Shown one piece after another: positions 1 to 12,622 of a stretch of 64,000 bases of DNA (positions are counted from its first letter, which is position 1; each line of letters begins with the position of its first letter). The stretch covers positions 8,184,001 to 8,248,000 of the forward strand of contig NC_135060.1 in assembly GCF_051014685.1 (NCBI RefSeq). Direction: 5' to 3'. The notes under the pieces were generated by a model that saw nothing but the letters and a program-made list of their open reading frames with translations, made no database searches and had not been told where the DNA came from. This DNA is from Ptiloglossa arizonensis (lineage: Eukaryota; Arthropoda; Insecta; Hymenoptera; Colletidae). Both the position numbers and the translations under genes were made by a program.

Positions 1-203
1 TAATTTGTAAATTCTACTTTCTTTTTTTTCAACAAGCCCTTCCATCAATTCCAGAATTGACCACCGATTGGTGTAAATACTATTTGCAACTAGAATAAAC
101 AATAACGTGTCTAGCTGCGAGTCTACGGGGACACCGAATAACGTTGAAATTGTCCGCGAAGAATGATCGTTAAATTTGCCAACTCGACTACAGTTATTCA
201 AGT

Positions 204-390
204 ACGGTCTACGCGCGAGGAAATTGCGTCCAGAGTTATGGCAGTTCCCATTCGTTCTGGGGTGATCTTCTCGAACGCGTACGCGACAGATACGCGCGTA
301 TCCTTGTCGCGTCTGACGAGATTGCCCCTGAACGAATAGGACCTGCCATAACTCCAAACGCAATCTCATCGCGCGCGTACCGTAGCTACG
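204..390. repeat. Near-perfect foldback (long hairpin), arms about 85 bp
   Basis: The left arm (about 204-288) is the imperfect reverse complement of the right arm (about 305-390). The centre is a self-complementary 14-mer, GATACGCGCGTATC (289-302), so there is almost no loop. Pairing continues outward through ACGCGACA/TGTCGCGT, GTTCNGGGG, GAGTTATGGCAG and ATTGCG segments, with a bulge of about 5 bases. It could be a foldback MITE or the precursor of a hairpin RNA. No coding potential is seen. Confidence 0.75.
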
Positions 391-1744
391 TGCCCGTTTC
401 AAGCCTATTGCCATAAATTCTCACTTTTAACAGTTTGTTAAGAAGTATCGGGTAACCGAGTGGAAGGTTTTCCAAAAGTCTCTCGTTCGCCAGAACGACC
501 CGGTCGCCGCACAGTCGTTGAATAATTATTCAACAGCCGTGGTGTTTCGACGCTAGCGATAAAACCGCATTGTGAAAAAAGCGTGTCCAAAGAAAAAATC
601 TATCTCGGTCGAGTGCCGAGAAGACAGTGGTGCACGATCGAAGGAATCTTCAAAAAGGACCGAACCGACGCGAGAAACTTTCTATAAATTGTAACTACCT
701 AAAATCGTGAAAGCCTCACGCGTTCGTCGTTTACCTCGAAACGATCGCAACGACGATCCTCTCCTATTTCCAAAGTACACGAACCGGCGAACAAAACACG
801 ACAAACGATTGCTTCTAAATCGTGCAATTTCTCTCTCTCTCTGAAATAAAATAATAAAAAAAGAGAAACGTTTCCCTATCTCGCACAGTCCCGTAGATAT
901 TTACGCGACGATAGTTACTGAACCACTTTGTACATATCGTAAGCCACGTTCGCCCGGAGCTCACCGTATCGGTTTCGTTCTAACAATTTCCATCTACTTC
1001 GAACGCGATCGAGATGGATTAAAAATCACGGAACGACATGTATATACACTCGGGCTAATTTATCGCTCGCGAAGGAAACGATATCCGCGTGCGCGGATAT
1101 ATCGCGAACGCCAATTGACAAATCGAACTCGAATATTTCGTATCTCGGTTGTACCGCTCTTTTGTATTTACATACGCACGTGTGTACGTATGTACGTGGA
1201 TACTCGCGATACGTTGGTCCGCGAATGACCGTCCATAACGTGGATTTTACTCGCGACGGTAAACCTCGCGATTATATCGCCGCGATAGCGGAGTTTACGC
1301 GGTCAACGAAGCAAGCTAAACCATACCGGTTTCCATTATACGGCATTACGGGTCGTTAAATCGAACACGCGCCGGTATCTTCCTCTAAATCGCTCGGAAG
1401 TTTTCTCTCGGTCCATTAGACAATCTTTGTGACAACTTTACAGAGGATTTAGTGGATTTTGATGCCCGTGGAAATTTCACTCTCGTCTAGGGGTTCGCGG
1501 GCCGAAGATAACGCGGCTTTCCAGCTACCACCGATTCCCTTTCTCCAGAAATACGCGTTCCTGCGAGTTGGTCGCGGAGAATTCGAACGCGCCAACGAAT
1601 ACAGGTACTTCATCCATCAACGTTTGCCCCAACTTTCCTACTACGAACGGAACGTTTTGCTTCTGCGTGCGTATTTTATCAAATGATAAATTAACGTTCT
1701 GACATCGATAGCTGGCAACGATTTCAGAAGAATTTCCTACGTAC
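391..1744. other. Non-coding stretch, no recognisable feature
   Basis: There are only short frames of 75 codons or fewer, with no homology I recognise. The sequence is unique apart from a short CT run near 830-842. It could be intronic or intergenic. Confidence 0.4.
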
Positions 1745-1754
1745 TGGGTGTCCG

Positions 1755-1827
1755 TGTTTTATCTGGACGTCTCGATGGAATGGTTCGCGTTGAATCGAAT
1801 GTACGAGAACTGTTGTTGTTGTTGTTG
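1755..1827. repeat. Direct repeat flanking the 69-bp minisatellite (left copy)
   Basis: It starts GTTTTATCTGGACGTCTCGA and ends in a (GTT)n run. It matches 2310-2385 with a few substitutions. The copies are 555 bp apart and bracket the array at 1845-2215. Confidence 0.75.
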
Positions 1828-1844
1828 GATATAGGCGGAGACCT

Positions 1845-2215
1845 CTGTCGAGAATCTCGAACGTGGAAGATTGTGTCGAGAGTATGGAATGTACGTGGAA
1901 AGAGATCTCGGTTCTGTCGAGAATCTCGAACGTAGAAGATTGTGTCAAGATTATGGAATTTATGTGGAAAGAGATCTCGGTTCTGTTGAGAATCTCGAAC
2001 GTAGAAGATTGTGTCGAGAATATGGAGTTTACGTGGAGAGAGATCTCGGTTCTGTCGAGAAACTCGAACGTAGAAGATTGTGTCGAGAGTATGGAGTTTA
2101 CATGGAAAGAGATCTCGGTTCTGTCGAGAATCTCGAACATAGAAGATTGTGTCAAGAATATGGAATTTACGTGGAAAGAGATCTCGGTTCTGTCTAGAAT
2201 CTCGGATATAGAAGA
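1845..2215. repeat. 69-bp minisatellite, about 5.3 copies
   Basis: Unit starts lie at 1845, 1914, 1983, 2052, 2121 and 2190, exactly 69 bp apart. Each carries TCGAGAATCTCGAACGTAGA and GAAAGAGATCTCGGTTCT. Because 69 is divisible by three, several frames stay open on both strands and give a 23-residue peptide repeat. I regard these as by-products of the repeat. Confidence 0.85.
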
Positions 2216-2309
2216 TCTCGATTCTTGCCGAGAAAATAGATACAAATCTCGATACTATCGATATAATAGAACGCGGAAGGGAATCTCGGGAATTCGTTTA
2301 TTCGTCCCT

Positions 2310-2385
2310 GTTTTATCTGGACGTCTCGATGGAATGTTTCGCGTTGAATCGAATGTACGACAACTATTATTATTGTTGTTGTTGT
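2310..2385. repeat. Direct repeat flanking the 69-bp minisatellite (right copy)
   Basis: This is the partner of 1755-1827, with the same core followed by a (TTA/GTT)n run. The pairing suggests that the array and one flank arose by duplication of a larger unit. Confidence 0.75.
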
Positions 2386-5300
2386 CGTATAAATGTTATT
2401 TGTTACGTTTCACCGACGTCTCACCGTGTACGTCGATAAGTGAAAACGAGCAGCTGTTGTCGACTCGAGAAGTGACGAGCCGTGGCGGAGTTGCTTTCGA
2501 GGTGCCAATGAGATACGAAGTTTCATTCCTTATTCATTAATTTTATTTATATATCCGATAATGTCGCGACGAGGTAACGCGCGTCGCGCGGTTAAAGTAT
2601 GTTTCTTTTTTTTTCAGTATTGGCGAACGGAGAGGGACATCGTACTGTATAAATAATTTTTCCAGCTACATCGATAACAAATCAAATTCGTAAGGAGGTT
2701 TCATCGGTGTCATCGGTTGCCAGTGAAATTATTCCATCGAGTTGGGACAAAACGAACACTTCGTTTCGAATTCGATGATTCTTTTATGCTTCACGGGAGA
2801 ACGAGTTTTACGTTACCCACTTTGCTCTGTTCGAGTATTTTTTATTTAAGTATATTTAATTAAGTATATTTCTTTTTACTCAAGTATATTTTAATTTTGT
2901 TCCTTCTTTGATTTTTGTCGCTCGATCGTTATCTTCGTAGTACATCCCGACTGTATCTCACCTTTACGGATTGTGCAACAAGTCTTTGTTATAATATGTT
3001 CACTTTCACCTACTTGCGCAATAAAGACGTCACGGTAATAATAATATCGTCGCTACGTTTACGATTACCGCGAAAAAAGACCAATGAAACATACGTAAAT
3101 ATCGTGCTACGATGTTTACATTTTTATTGAACTTTCTAGGTCGTTCTAATTTATTTTTCGCACAATCAGAGCGTTTGGAGTTGTCAACGAAGATATTCGC
3201 GAGGAAATTGTTCGATCTTTTTTACCCGACGAGAAGGAAAAAAACAAACAACAGGTTAAGATCTCAAATGATTAAAATTTTAAAATACTGTGTTTAAATT
3301 ATCGCGAGCGACGTGTAGTAATTTCGTGCGAAATAAAATTACGAAAAGACGCGACAGATAGTTGTAGACAATGCACGAGCGAACACAGCTCTTAACGCGA
3401 AATCGATGAACCCGCGGCAGTGTCGTAGATTTCGATTATAATTGTATACCGTTCGTGGGAGTGAATTCAGGACAAAAGAACGATAAAAAAAAGAAGTCCA
3501 TATAAACATACGTTCTACTTGACCTTGTTTTCGAGTTGCAGCCGTTTTCATATTCCGCGAAGTATTCGCCTATTTTTAGAGAAAGTGCTCTAAATGACCA
3601 TCTCGCATCTCTACATAAATATCTAAACGTTGCATAGAAAACCGTCTCATTGTTTAATCGATCGAGCATCGAGAGCACGTAGTTGCATACCGGCGCGTTG
3701 TAAATTGCTTCAGAATTTTCATTCTCGCGATACGATACGGTGCAATCCTAACAGCCACTCGGAGATAAATGTTAAATTCTGATCGATTGATAACATTGCG
3801 TACCAATGTTTCGCTACATGAACAGAATTTGAGCACCGTAAGAAAGACATCCGTAGAAAATTACGGGTACAACGCACCGTGTAAAAGAAATTTTAACTGA
3901 AAAGTAGATGGTCGAGTCTGATGACTCGAATTTGCGTAACTTCGGTGGGAAACTCGGTCAAAGGCTCGAATTTGCGTAAAACGATGGGAAACGAAGTCAA
4001 ATTGAACGCGCGAGCTCGTGAGAACGAGATGTGTAACGTAATATGAAAAAAAAAAAAGAAAAAGAAAAAGAAAAGAAAAGTGAGTTTCGTTCGTGTTTCC
4101 TTTTCGTATAGTTTATTCCTTAAACGTGGATGAAGAGGAGAAGTAAACGACTCTCGGCCCGGTATTGTTTCGTCGTTTATTTCCTTCTTTCGAATTCTTT
4201 CCCAAAGTGGTATTTGTACGTTATGTACGATACATTCTGTATACATTAAAAGTAACGTCTCGTTCTTATTCAACCTCTTCGAGCAACCGACTGCAACGAC
4301 TAAATGGAGATACTTTCCCACTCTCAAAGGACGGATTTACATTCGACATTTTCAACTATTCATGAAAACCGACGTAGCGATCAGCAAGCAAATACGTTGC
4401 AAGGACTTTTCTCGTCGTAGACGACACCGAACATCGTTCAGACGAGTGTTCTCGTTTTACCGAACACGGCCTCCAAACACGCGAATAATTTCTTACTTCC
4501 GTCGCGCTCGAGAGTCTTCTGATAACCAACGGACGCATTTTAATCGTGATCAACAATTGGACAAGTTTCGACGAACATCGAGCCTTCTCAAAAATAAAAC
4601 ATTTCAGACGAAATAATTCGGGAACAGATTGCACGAAATCTCGTTCCACCGTAACGATAAAACTCGAAAACTCTGTGTCCACGGTGTATCGTAAATATCC
4701 GGTGTATTCATCTCGAAAGTAAATATTTGAGGAAATGATCAAGTATCGAGAATAAATTGAAAAAAGAAAGAATGTCGTTTCATCGAACAATCGACCACTG
4801 TACGAACTGTATCGATTCTCGTCCGATCGGAGTTAGTTGAGACAACACTATGCGCGTTGTTTGTAAATCGGGTGGTACGAATGCTGCCTAAAATCGTAGG
4901 TCCTCGACTGGTAATCGATATCGGTCGATTATAGATAGAATAGACATCCGCGAACCATTGTTCCGCGAATGCAGTGTCGACCTGGTGGTAGTAGTCCGCT
5001 AACCTAGACCTTCGTTGATTACGGACCTTCGACGTTTCAGCTCTTTCGAGAGCGAATCTCGCGTTACGACCGAGAGAGGCGATAAAACGAGGTCGTGTTT
5101 CATTAAATAAAACGCGAAAATCGAAGCACGTAGATAAGAATCCGGACTGGTAAGAATCACCGGTCACGGATGACAAAGTTTGGCGAGTAACTGTGATCGA
5201 TAAAAGAAAAGCAACCAAACGAACCCAAGGAACGAATAGAAACACTTTTGCCGGTTCAGGCCACAAGGGTACCGGAATCAAGGGTATCGCTTGAATTTGT

Positions 5301-6830
5301 TCCAAAGAGCTCGTTACGTCTCCTCCCCTGGCTATACGGACATTAAAAAGTTCCAAACTACTCGTGGACGCAGTATCCAAGGTTGCACGGACGATCTAGA
5401 CCTCTGCATCCAACGAGAGCACGTTTCTATTTTTTTTTTTTAAGAATCTATGCCCACGAGTGTTTTATACTTCTTTCTCTCTCGCGACACATCTTTGCGA
5501 TTAGAAGTTTGCGATTAAATTACTCTTCTCGTGATAATTGTAAGTACATCGGACGACTATTTCATCGTTTGTTTCTGGACAGTCACTTATTTGTTATATT
5601 TCGAGGAGAAACGCGTGCATAAATAATCGAGATTATTTACAACTGATTACAGTTTTCGAGGTATCAATGGATTCTTCGCGAAGCTCTTTAAGAACTGGTA
5701 GATCATGGATAATAACTCTGGAACGTGAGTCGCGAAACTGATTGTGAGTAACAAAGTATTGGGATACGAGGAACAAAAGCACAGAGTGATAACTCGTTTT
5801 CCTGATTTCTTTGAATTGAAAATTATCAAAAACGCGAGAAAAACGTTCGTTACGGTTACCGAGATAATAGAGTAGAGAATATTCTCCGAGAGACCCTCAA
5901 CGACCAATAGCAAAGCGCAGATCTGATCGAGTGTTGTGCAATTCATCCTCGTACCACAGTGATATCTTTAAAGTGCAAGAGAAATAGAAACAGAATTCAC
6001 CTTGCAGGTATTCGAACGAAAAATGATTAAAATCCGGAGGAACGTTCGCGGGCGTAGCGTGCAAAGTTTGGTACTTGAACGACAGACTAGCAAATGTCGA
6101 TAACAGTTTGCGAAGTATTAATGAATTCTTCGAGAGATCCTCGAGAAGTAATAGGGGAGGGCCACGACCGATCGTTTCCATCGCGACAGTGATGGAACAC
6201 TGATACAGTGACGTGTTGGAAAAAAACTGATCCTCGAAGAAAACTATACGATACGAGTAAACAAAAGTACCCAAATAACATTGATACTTCGGTGCACTTC
6301 GAAGAGCGTCGTCAAACGATGCACTCTAGGTTTCCACGGAACAACGATGCGATTCTCGTTTCGAAAAATGGATCTTTGAAGCAACGAAAACAAACTAGAC
6401 GAAACTCGATTTCTCGGTCTCTTTGTATCAGATGTCTTGTAAAACTCGAGGAAAACCTATAGGCAAACGTGGAATGGAAATTACTTTATTCCAACGGTAC
6501 AACTTGTACGTCGCGTAACCACCGACGACAGTGTCGTTGGTAGATAAGGACGTTGAGAGTTATTTTTATATCGTCCTGAAAAATTGATCCGTGAAACAAA
6601 TCGGGCGCAAGGCTCGTAGATAACTCGATTCTCAAATCCCAGGGAATACTAAAATCCTCGAGAACACCGGTGGACGTAGAATAAAAACGAGCACGGTTTC
6701 GAACAACTAACAGACCACGAACGTTTCCTCGATGAGAACACGCAGCGTTCGTAGATCGTTCCAGAGATTCCAAAGAACCGTCTCGAAAGGAACGTTACGT
6801 TTCGACATCGTATCGCGAAACCGTAGCTGG
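2386..6830. other. Non-coding stretch with weak internal duplication
   Basis: No gene is supported. Frames of 144-213 codons on the minus strand (for example 4739-5380) have no recognisable domain. Sequence near 5649-5690 resembles 6106-6145 (both read ACAGTTT, then an ATGAATTCTTCG-like block), an old direct duplication. An A-rich run occupies about 4046-4080. Confidence 0.4.
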
Positions 6831-7507
6831 AAATACGTTCCGTGGAAGCGAACCGGAGCTGTCTCTGTCCCTCCGAGTTGCACCGCGATCCAAAATCCCG
6901 GCCAAGTGACGGGCAACGCGCGCGGTTTTTCGACGTCAGTTGCAACGCGCCCGAACATTCCAGAACTCTCTGCCGGCGTTCGTCGCGAGCAAACCGGAGT
7001 GTTCTCGCGCAAGGTTTCGTGTCCGCGCGATCGTGGTCACGGTGTCTCTCTCTCGAACGGTTTCACGAACCATCGAGACACCATCGAGACACCATCGTTG
7101 CTCTAACCGTCGATCACGCCCTGACCGTTCCCAAGCGTCGTTCCATCGTTGGAACGCGATCGGTCACGTCGAGGACGCCGTACGCGGGTACGTCGTCGTC
7201 GCAGGGGGGACCTCGTCGACGAACAACGCCTCCCCAATCCATCCCCCCCTCACCACCACACCTCCCCAATCCCCCTCTCGATGGAAACGAACGGTTACCG
7301 CGGGGATCGTCGACACGCGGAAAGGCCACGCGAGGCTTTCTTCACACGCGATCGTAGTCGCCGCGGAGTCGGGTCGCGGCGCGCGGTCACGGCATGCATA
7401 CCAGAAAACGCGTGCAACGAACAAACCTCGAGCGTGTGCGGCATCGAACCCGCGACGCGGACGATCGTACGCGGAGGCTCGCCTGCAGCCTGCAGTGGAA
7501 ACGGAGC

Positions 7508-7605
7508 AACTCGCGATCTCTCTCTCTCTCTCTCTCTTGCACACTCTACCTTTCTCTCTTCCTCTTGCTCTCTCTCCCTCTCTCTCTTTCTCTCACTCGC
7601 GATTG
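7508..7605. repeat. CT-rich microsatellite
   Basis: Interrupted (CT)n runs within the GC-rich island. The opposite strand is GA-rich, which in insects can bind GAGA-type factors. That role is inference. Confidence 0.8.
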
Positions 7606-8785
7606 TACGCACTTTGAGAATGAAACGCGAAAGGAGTCGTAGCAAAATCGACCTTTGTATATACCCAACGGTGGAACCCGTGCGCGAAATGGTAGAAGCC
7701 GCGTGGCTAACGAGATCGTGGTTAATCTCACGTGAATCGTGCGCCCTTTGATATCGATACGGGCGTCGATCGTAACGGTTGACGAGTCTCCACCGTACGA
7801 TCCGACGGATGGATTCCCCCCTCGCGAAGAACGAGTGTCCTGAAAACCACTGGCCACTGTCAGGGGGGGTGTTTCACACCTTCTTTGGTCTTCTTCCTCT
7901 TCGTCGACACGGTCGTAGCCTTCTCGGATGTTGGTGATATCTTCGATCGTGGCACGAGTAACGATAGGTGGACGAATGCGAATTCACCGAAGCCACGGCT
8001 ACACGTCGAGGTAACGTCGATCGCGCGGGGCAACCTCGGCGAGTTATCGAGGGATAACGAGAGGAGGACGCGCGACACGGTTTCGACGCTCGAGAACCAC
8101 GACTACGGCGCTGGACCACCCGGAGTCCCACGATTCTCCGATTCCCTACGTCGTTCTCTCCCCCGTACTGTGTGTATACGCCGACGAACCACCACCCACC
8201 CCTACCCGGGCCCTCCCTCCGTTCCCGCCGCGCGTCTCTACGACCCCCCTTCTAGAGCCAGCCCCGTTATAGTAGGATGCGGGGAGTTACTGGGGTGGGA
8301 TCAATATGAGGTTGAGCGAACGCGGGAAATTCGCGCGCAGGTCCTTCTCCACCCTCCGCCCGCCAACGATACACCCACCCACCCACCCTCGCCACCGTCC
8401 CGTCTGTGGCTCTCTCTCTCTCTGCCCACACCCTCTGCCCGTCCTCGTTCACCCAACGCGGGCTACCAGCAAATTTCAACCCCTCGTTCCTTCCTCGATC
8501 CACCGAAGCTTCCGTCTCCGTTTCGACGATTTTTCTCTCGTTTCTTTCACCAGGAACTCGCAACGGTCGTCTTCTTCCATCCACGCGAACGGAGCGAGGG
8601 GATAAAGGAGGAGGAGGAGGAGGAGGGTGCGCCGTAGCCGTACGTCTCACCCTTCCGCGAGAGCCTTCCAGCTGCCTCGCATCCAACCCTCACCTGATCA
8701 TCCACGCGCCTCCACCTACTCGCCCGACTTACATCCCGTTTTCCACTCTCCAGCGCGGTGAAGACTGCTCCGCCTCTGTCTGCGT

Positions 8786-8845
8786 GTGCATACGTGTGTA
8801 TACGTGTGTATACTTGTGTATACGTGTGTACGTGCGTTTATACGT
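8786..8845. repeat. GTGTATAC microsatellite
   Basis: An 8-bp unit of GTGTATAC type repeats with small variants, then grades into GTGTGTGTACGTGCGTGCG. It produces open frames rich in Cys/Val/Tyr on one strand and His/Thr on the other, which I take as artefacts. Confidence 0.8.
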
Positions 8846-9060
8846 GTGTGTGTACGTGCGTGCGCGTGTCTCTTTCTTTCGATACGCGCGAGAACACACG
8901 CTGGAAGAGGAAGCTTTTTTTTCGGTGATTCCACGAGTCCACGTCCCGCGGGAGAGCAACGCGGAAGATTGCGTTATCGAAGCGTTTCCGTCGACGTAAG
9001 AGGGACCAGCGCTGGAATCGTGGACGAATGATCTCGAGCCGATATTGATTTCACGGCCGT

Positions 9061-11402
9061 CCCTCGCGAGGACCAAGTGTCGTTTTTCTCTCGTATACGC
9101 GGATGGTGTTTTTTTTTTTCTTTTCTTTTCTTTTTCTTTTTTCTCTTCCCGATGATTTCGAAACTCGAATCTTTCGCACGTAGCGCGAGTAACGGAACAG
9201 AGAGGTCGAGAAGTTTGCGCGAACTGGTTGCGCCCTTTTCTTTCCTCGGGGTTGCGTCTTCCGCGATGAATGGTACGTATGTGAACGGGACTTCTTTTTT
9301 TTTTTCTTTTTACTCGAAGATCGATTATTTTTCGCGAATTAACGAGACGTGGACGATAGAACGGTCGTTACGGTAAACAGAGAACTAGTCTCGAAAGATA
9401 TTTGGCTCGTGTTCTTTAATTCTTGGTACATCGACGGTTCAAGTGACACCACGCCTGGGTCGAAACGGACCCGTGATTTCACCTCGCAGATATTTCGAAT
9501 TCCATTATTTCATCGTACCTTTCTCAATTTCCAAGGAAAGAGATAGTAACCCTTCGATCTAGCGATGAGAGAATCTCTCTGGGTCCAAGAAGACCCAAGA
9601 GTGGACTTGCAATTTGATCTTACGTTTAGCAAACTATCGACGTAAATAAAAAATAACCGCGGAACTCGAGACTGGAATAGTTTGAACGGTTGAAACGATC
9701 GTATCTCGACGATCGTGGAAAAAGAGAAATTGGTTAAATCGATCGCGGATATAGCGTAGAAAAAGTCGTTTGGAAAGCGAAGCTCGAAGTCTCTGAAAGC
9801 AGGTGGAGCCATTCTTGGTAAATCTGTCGTCAACGCGAACGTGAAAATGAATCGTGCAACGATCGCGCGAAAGAAGAGAAGAATGGAAACGAAATACACG
9901 GAAACGTGCAGGAGAATTAGCAACAAGTGTACAATAAATGGTCGAACGGAGGAAATTGGACAATCGAGTTGCAAGAAAATTTATACAGCTCCTGTTCGGT
10001 GTCCCCGTGCGAACACTTGTTTGTTCCTCAATTTATAATTCCTCTTACGTTGGGTTTTATCCTCTCCTCTTTTTCGTGCTACGGGAGAACAACAACACCG
10101 AAACAACATCTCTCGCTAAATCCCCTCTATCCGAGTTACTTTATTTTAACTTTTAATTTCATTCCTACTATTTACATCGTCCTCCTTTCGCTCAGCTCGT
10201 ACACTCGCACCGTTACACACTTTTTGCCGATTCTTCTATACATCTGCTTCTCGTTCCTCTTTTTTTTCCAGAAGCTCTTCACCTCCGAGACACCAATTTA
10301 TTTGCTTAATCCGCTCCTCTTCGATTCGTCATCCCATTCTGTGAATCACCAAATTGTGTCTAAATATTTCCCTATCTTCTTGCCCGACCACCTCGCCGAG
10401 TTTCCTTTTATCAAGTATTAATTCTCGTCTCTCTACCGTGTCCAGTGGCATTTCATTACACGTCTTACATATTTAATTCGGATTACGAGTTCGGGGTTGG
10501 CCAACGTTTCCTCGAAACACGTAATTTCGTCTTCTCTTCTTCAATTCGCGTTTCTACGTACGGAAATTTATAGTTCCTGTCCTCGTTGCGGCGAGTAACG
10601 TTAAACGAACGTTTGAACGAAGAAAAAATTGAAAATTCACAGGTTCGACGATCGTGTCTCTGTTCCGGTGAATTTCGTGCAACGAAATCTGTTTCCACGA
10701 TTTCGAATGGAGAAACACCGACGTTTATTCGCGACGGTTAATTTTGCAAATGTTTCGTTGAAATTGTATAAAAATTTCGCGTTTCCAGCTTCGAAACACC
10801 CTCTGTAAATCATTGGTTTTCCAGGTACCGGTTTTTACGTTCGCGCAGGCACTCTTCCGCGAAGATTTTTGCGAACGAATTCGGAAAGAAAATTTTAATC
10901 GTCGTTAAACCCGAGATACGAAGCGTCGCGACGTCGTTTGCGTCACGGTGGTGATTTCTCGATTTGAATTTCGCCGATATCGGGGAACAGATTTCTGGAG
11001 AACAACGAAGAAGATTCGTTGTCGCGCGCGCGCTATCAAAGAGGGAAAAACGTTCCTCGTCGAGGTTCGCGATCAATATTCATTAAATTCGTACGAACGA
11101 ATAAAAGAAAGGTTCATCGACGACTCACCGGCATTAATTGCCGACTATGAAGTTCGCGATGCCACGGACCACCGGCGTGTTCTCTGTTTGAAGTTAACTC
11201 CGTAATCGGGAACGTCGAAACGAAGGTAAATTAGATTTACTCCGATACCACCCACGCGGTTATGGAAGTCGTTCCTTGAAAATCTTCGTTAAACTGTCGC
11301 GACGGTAAAATTCCCAGTTAAATCTCCATTAGATTCGTTATACCGAAACTAACGTTCAGCCGCCTCTTTTGTGCCGAGAAGTCGTACAGTCCGTGTAACT
11401 CC
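9061..11402. other. Non-coding stretch
   Basis: No gene is recognised. T-rich runs occur near 9104-9145 and 9294-9310. The frame at 9927-10421 (164 codons) is rich in Phe/Leu/Ser because the DNA is pyrimidine-rich. It shows no domain. Confidence 0.4.
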
Positions 11403-11643
11403 GTGTACGTTTCGTATTAAATACTACAACACCGACCAAGAAACACATTCACATCGAAACACAAACCGAACAATAATTTACCATTATTTTCACTTCCATC
11501 GAGCAATTACCCACACGTGTAAATAATTTCTATTTAACCGTACCCGACGTACGTTCGCAAGTTCTCGATTTACCTCGACACTTTTACATCTGTGTGACAC
11601 TTTCTCGCGAATTCTCAATTAACTCTTCTACCGTGGTTTATAT
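11403..11643 (+). repeat. Long inverted repeat, left arm (about 240 bp)
   Basis: This arm is the reverse complement of 12623-12848 at high identity, with small indels. Shared blocks include TATTAAATACTACAAC, GACCAAGAAACACATT, GTAAATAATTTCTATTTAAC, CCTCGACACTTTTACATC and TCTCGCGAATTC. The inner end stops within a few bases of the short mariner-like element at 11649, suggesting that element landed at the edge of the arm. Confidence 0.8.
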
Positions 11644-11648
11644 CACCA

Positions 11649-11790
11649 TTAGGTTGTTCGAAAAGTAATTTAATTTTCCCAAAACGAAGAATGTACAATT
11701 TAGTAAAATATTTACAAACTTTGAAAAAAATCGTTTCATTTCATCACCAAGAAAAAAAAAAACACCAAATGACTCAGAACAACCCGATAC
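11649..11790. mobile_element. Mariner-like MITE, type B, degenerate copy
   Basis: It starts TTAGGTTGTTCGAAAAGTAA and ends in a diverged reverse complement (…GACTCAGAACAACCC). Its interior matches the better-preserved copy at 40844-40967. No transposase remains. Both copies follow the tetramer ACCA. Confidence 0.6.
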
Positions 11791-12622
11791 AATAATTCGT
11801 ACCCATGGATGACCATTTTGCATTGCAAACTTTCAGTTTCGAATTGAACCGAGTTTCCACCGATAGATACTCAAACTATTCCAAACACGAAATATTAATT
11901 TTAATCTCTTCGAAGGAAATTAACCATTCCTCTTTATGATCCTAGCAACGTTTGAAAACGATCGGTGACAATACGATCGTCGAGCTCCGAATTGGAAAAA
12001 ATTGGAAAAAATTAGCGCAAAGTTCGGATAGTTCTCGGGCGTAGCTTTAATAATCACTCCCCGGGCGAATGTTTTTAACTGCGGAGGATCTTTCGCGGCA
12101 GTCCTCTCGGAGAATAAATGAGCCCTTCCGGACCGCGAACGATGTCGGCGACGATGAGATTCGAGTGGTGAATTGGAATCCGGCCAGAAGAACGTAAATG
12201 AATGACGTCATCCCCGTGGCTCTGCCACTACAGCCACGACCCTCGTAATTATTATCGCAAACAAGACTAGGACGAGGAGCACGCTCGTAGCTCGTGGATA
12301 CCACGGCCACGGATGAATTTACAGTGTCTGCCACCCTGTTATCGATGCGATAGATAAACAGCTTGCGAATGAGCATCTGCTGCCAACTGTTTCGCCCAGC
12401 TACGAATCAGAAGGACATCAATCTCCGGAGCGATGCAAACGTGATCGATACGCTTTTTTTCTTCTTCTTCTTTTTTTAATCGATGCAGGTTTTTCGCATA
12501 CTTGGAATTCAATCGTAAATATTTTTATATTGTATTTAAATGCTACAGAAGCTTATCGAAAAATTTCAATACCTCGAATACTGTGTCGTTTTAAAGTTCT
12601 ATTATCCGAACGTATTTCGTTA
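11791..12622. other. Spacer between the inverted-repeat arms, with a CRE-like site
   Basis: This is unique sequence. The section 12050-12420 is more GC-rich and less repetitive than its surroundings and contains a perfect TGACGTCA at 12203-12210, the consensus CREB/ATF site. It may be a conserved regulatory element. No coding frame is convincing. Confidence 0.3.
12203..12210. promoter_or_regulatory. Perfect CRE palindrome TGACGTCA
   Basis: This is an exact 8-bp CREB/ATF consensus site. A single match is expected by chance about once per 64 kb, so alone it is weak evidence of function. Confidence 0.3.

Larger units (their letters stand above)
6840..9060. promoter_or_regulatory. GC- and pyrimidine-rich island, candidate promoter or 5' UTR region
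   Basis: The sequence becomes markedly GC- and CpG-rich, with C runs (about 7230-7275), CT runs (about 7508-7605), a GGA run (about 8608-8627) and overlapping open frames of 100-250 codons in nearly every phase. Such frames reflect scarce stop codons in GC-rich DNA rather than a protein. In insects, islands like this often mark promoters or long 5' UTRs. On the minus strand CAG|GTGAGG at about 8692 would make a good splice donor. No transcript can be proven from the sequence. Confidence 0.35.

Noticed and set aside
1863..2540. 225-codon frame with a 23-residue repeat
   Set aside because: A 69-bp minisatellite keeps several frames open on both strands, and nothing favours one of them.
4739..5380. 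213-codon minus-strand frame with a hydrophobic stretch
   Set aside because: No recognisable domain, no splice or start evidence, and frames of similar length occur in several phases of this TCGA-rich DNA.
7885..8637. 250-codon frame in the GC-rich island
   Set aside because: Overlapping long frames occur on both strands. Proline/arginine-rich low complexity follows from base composition.
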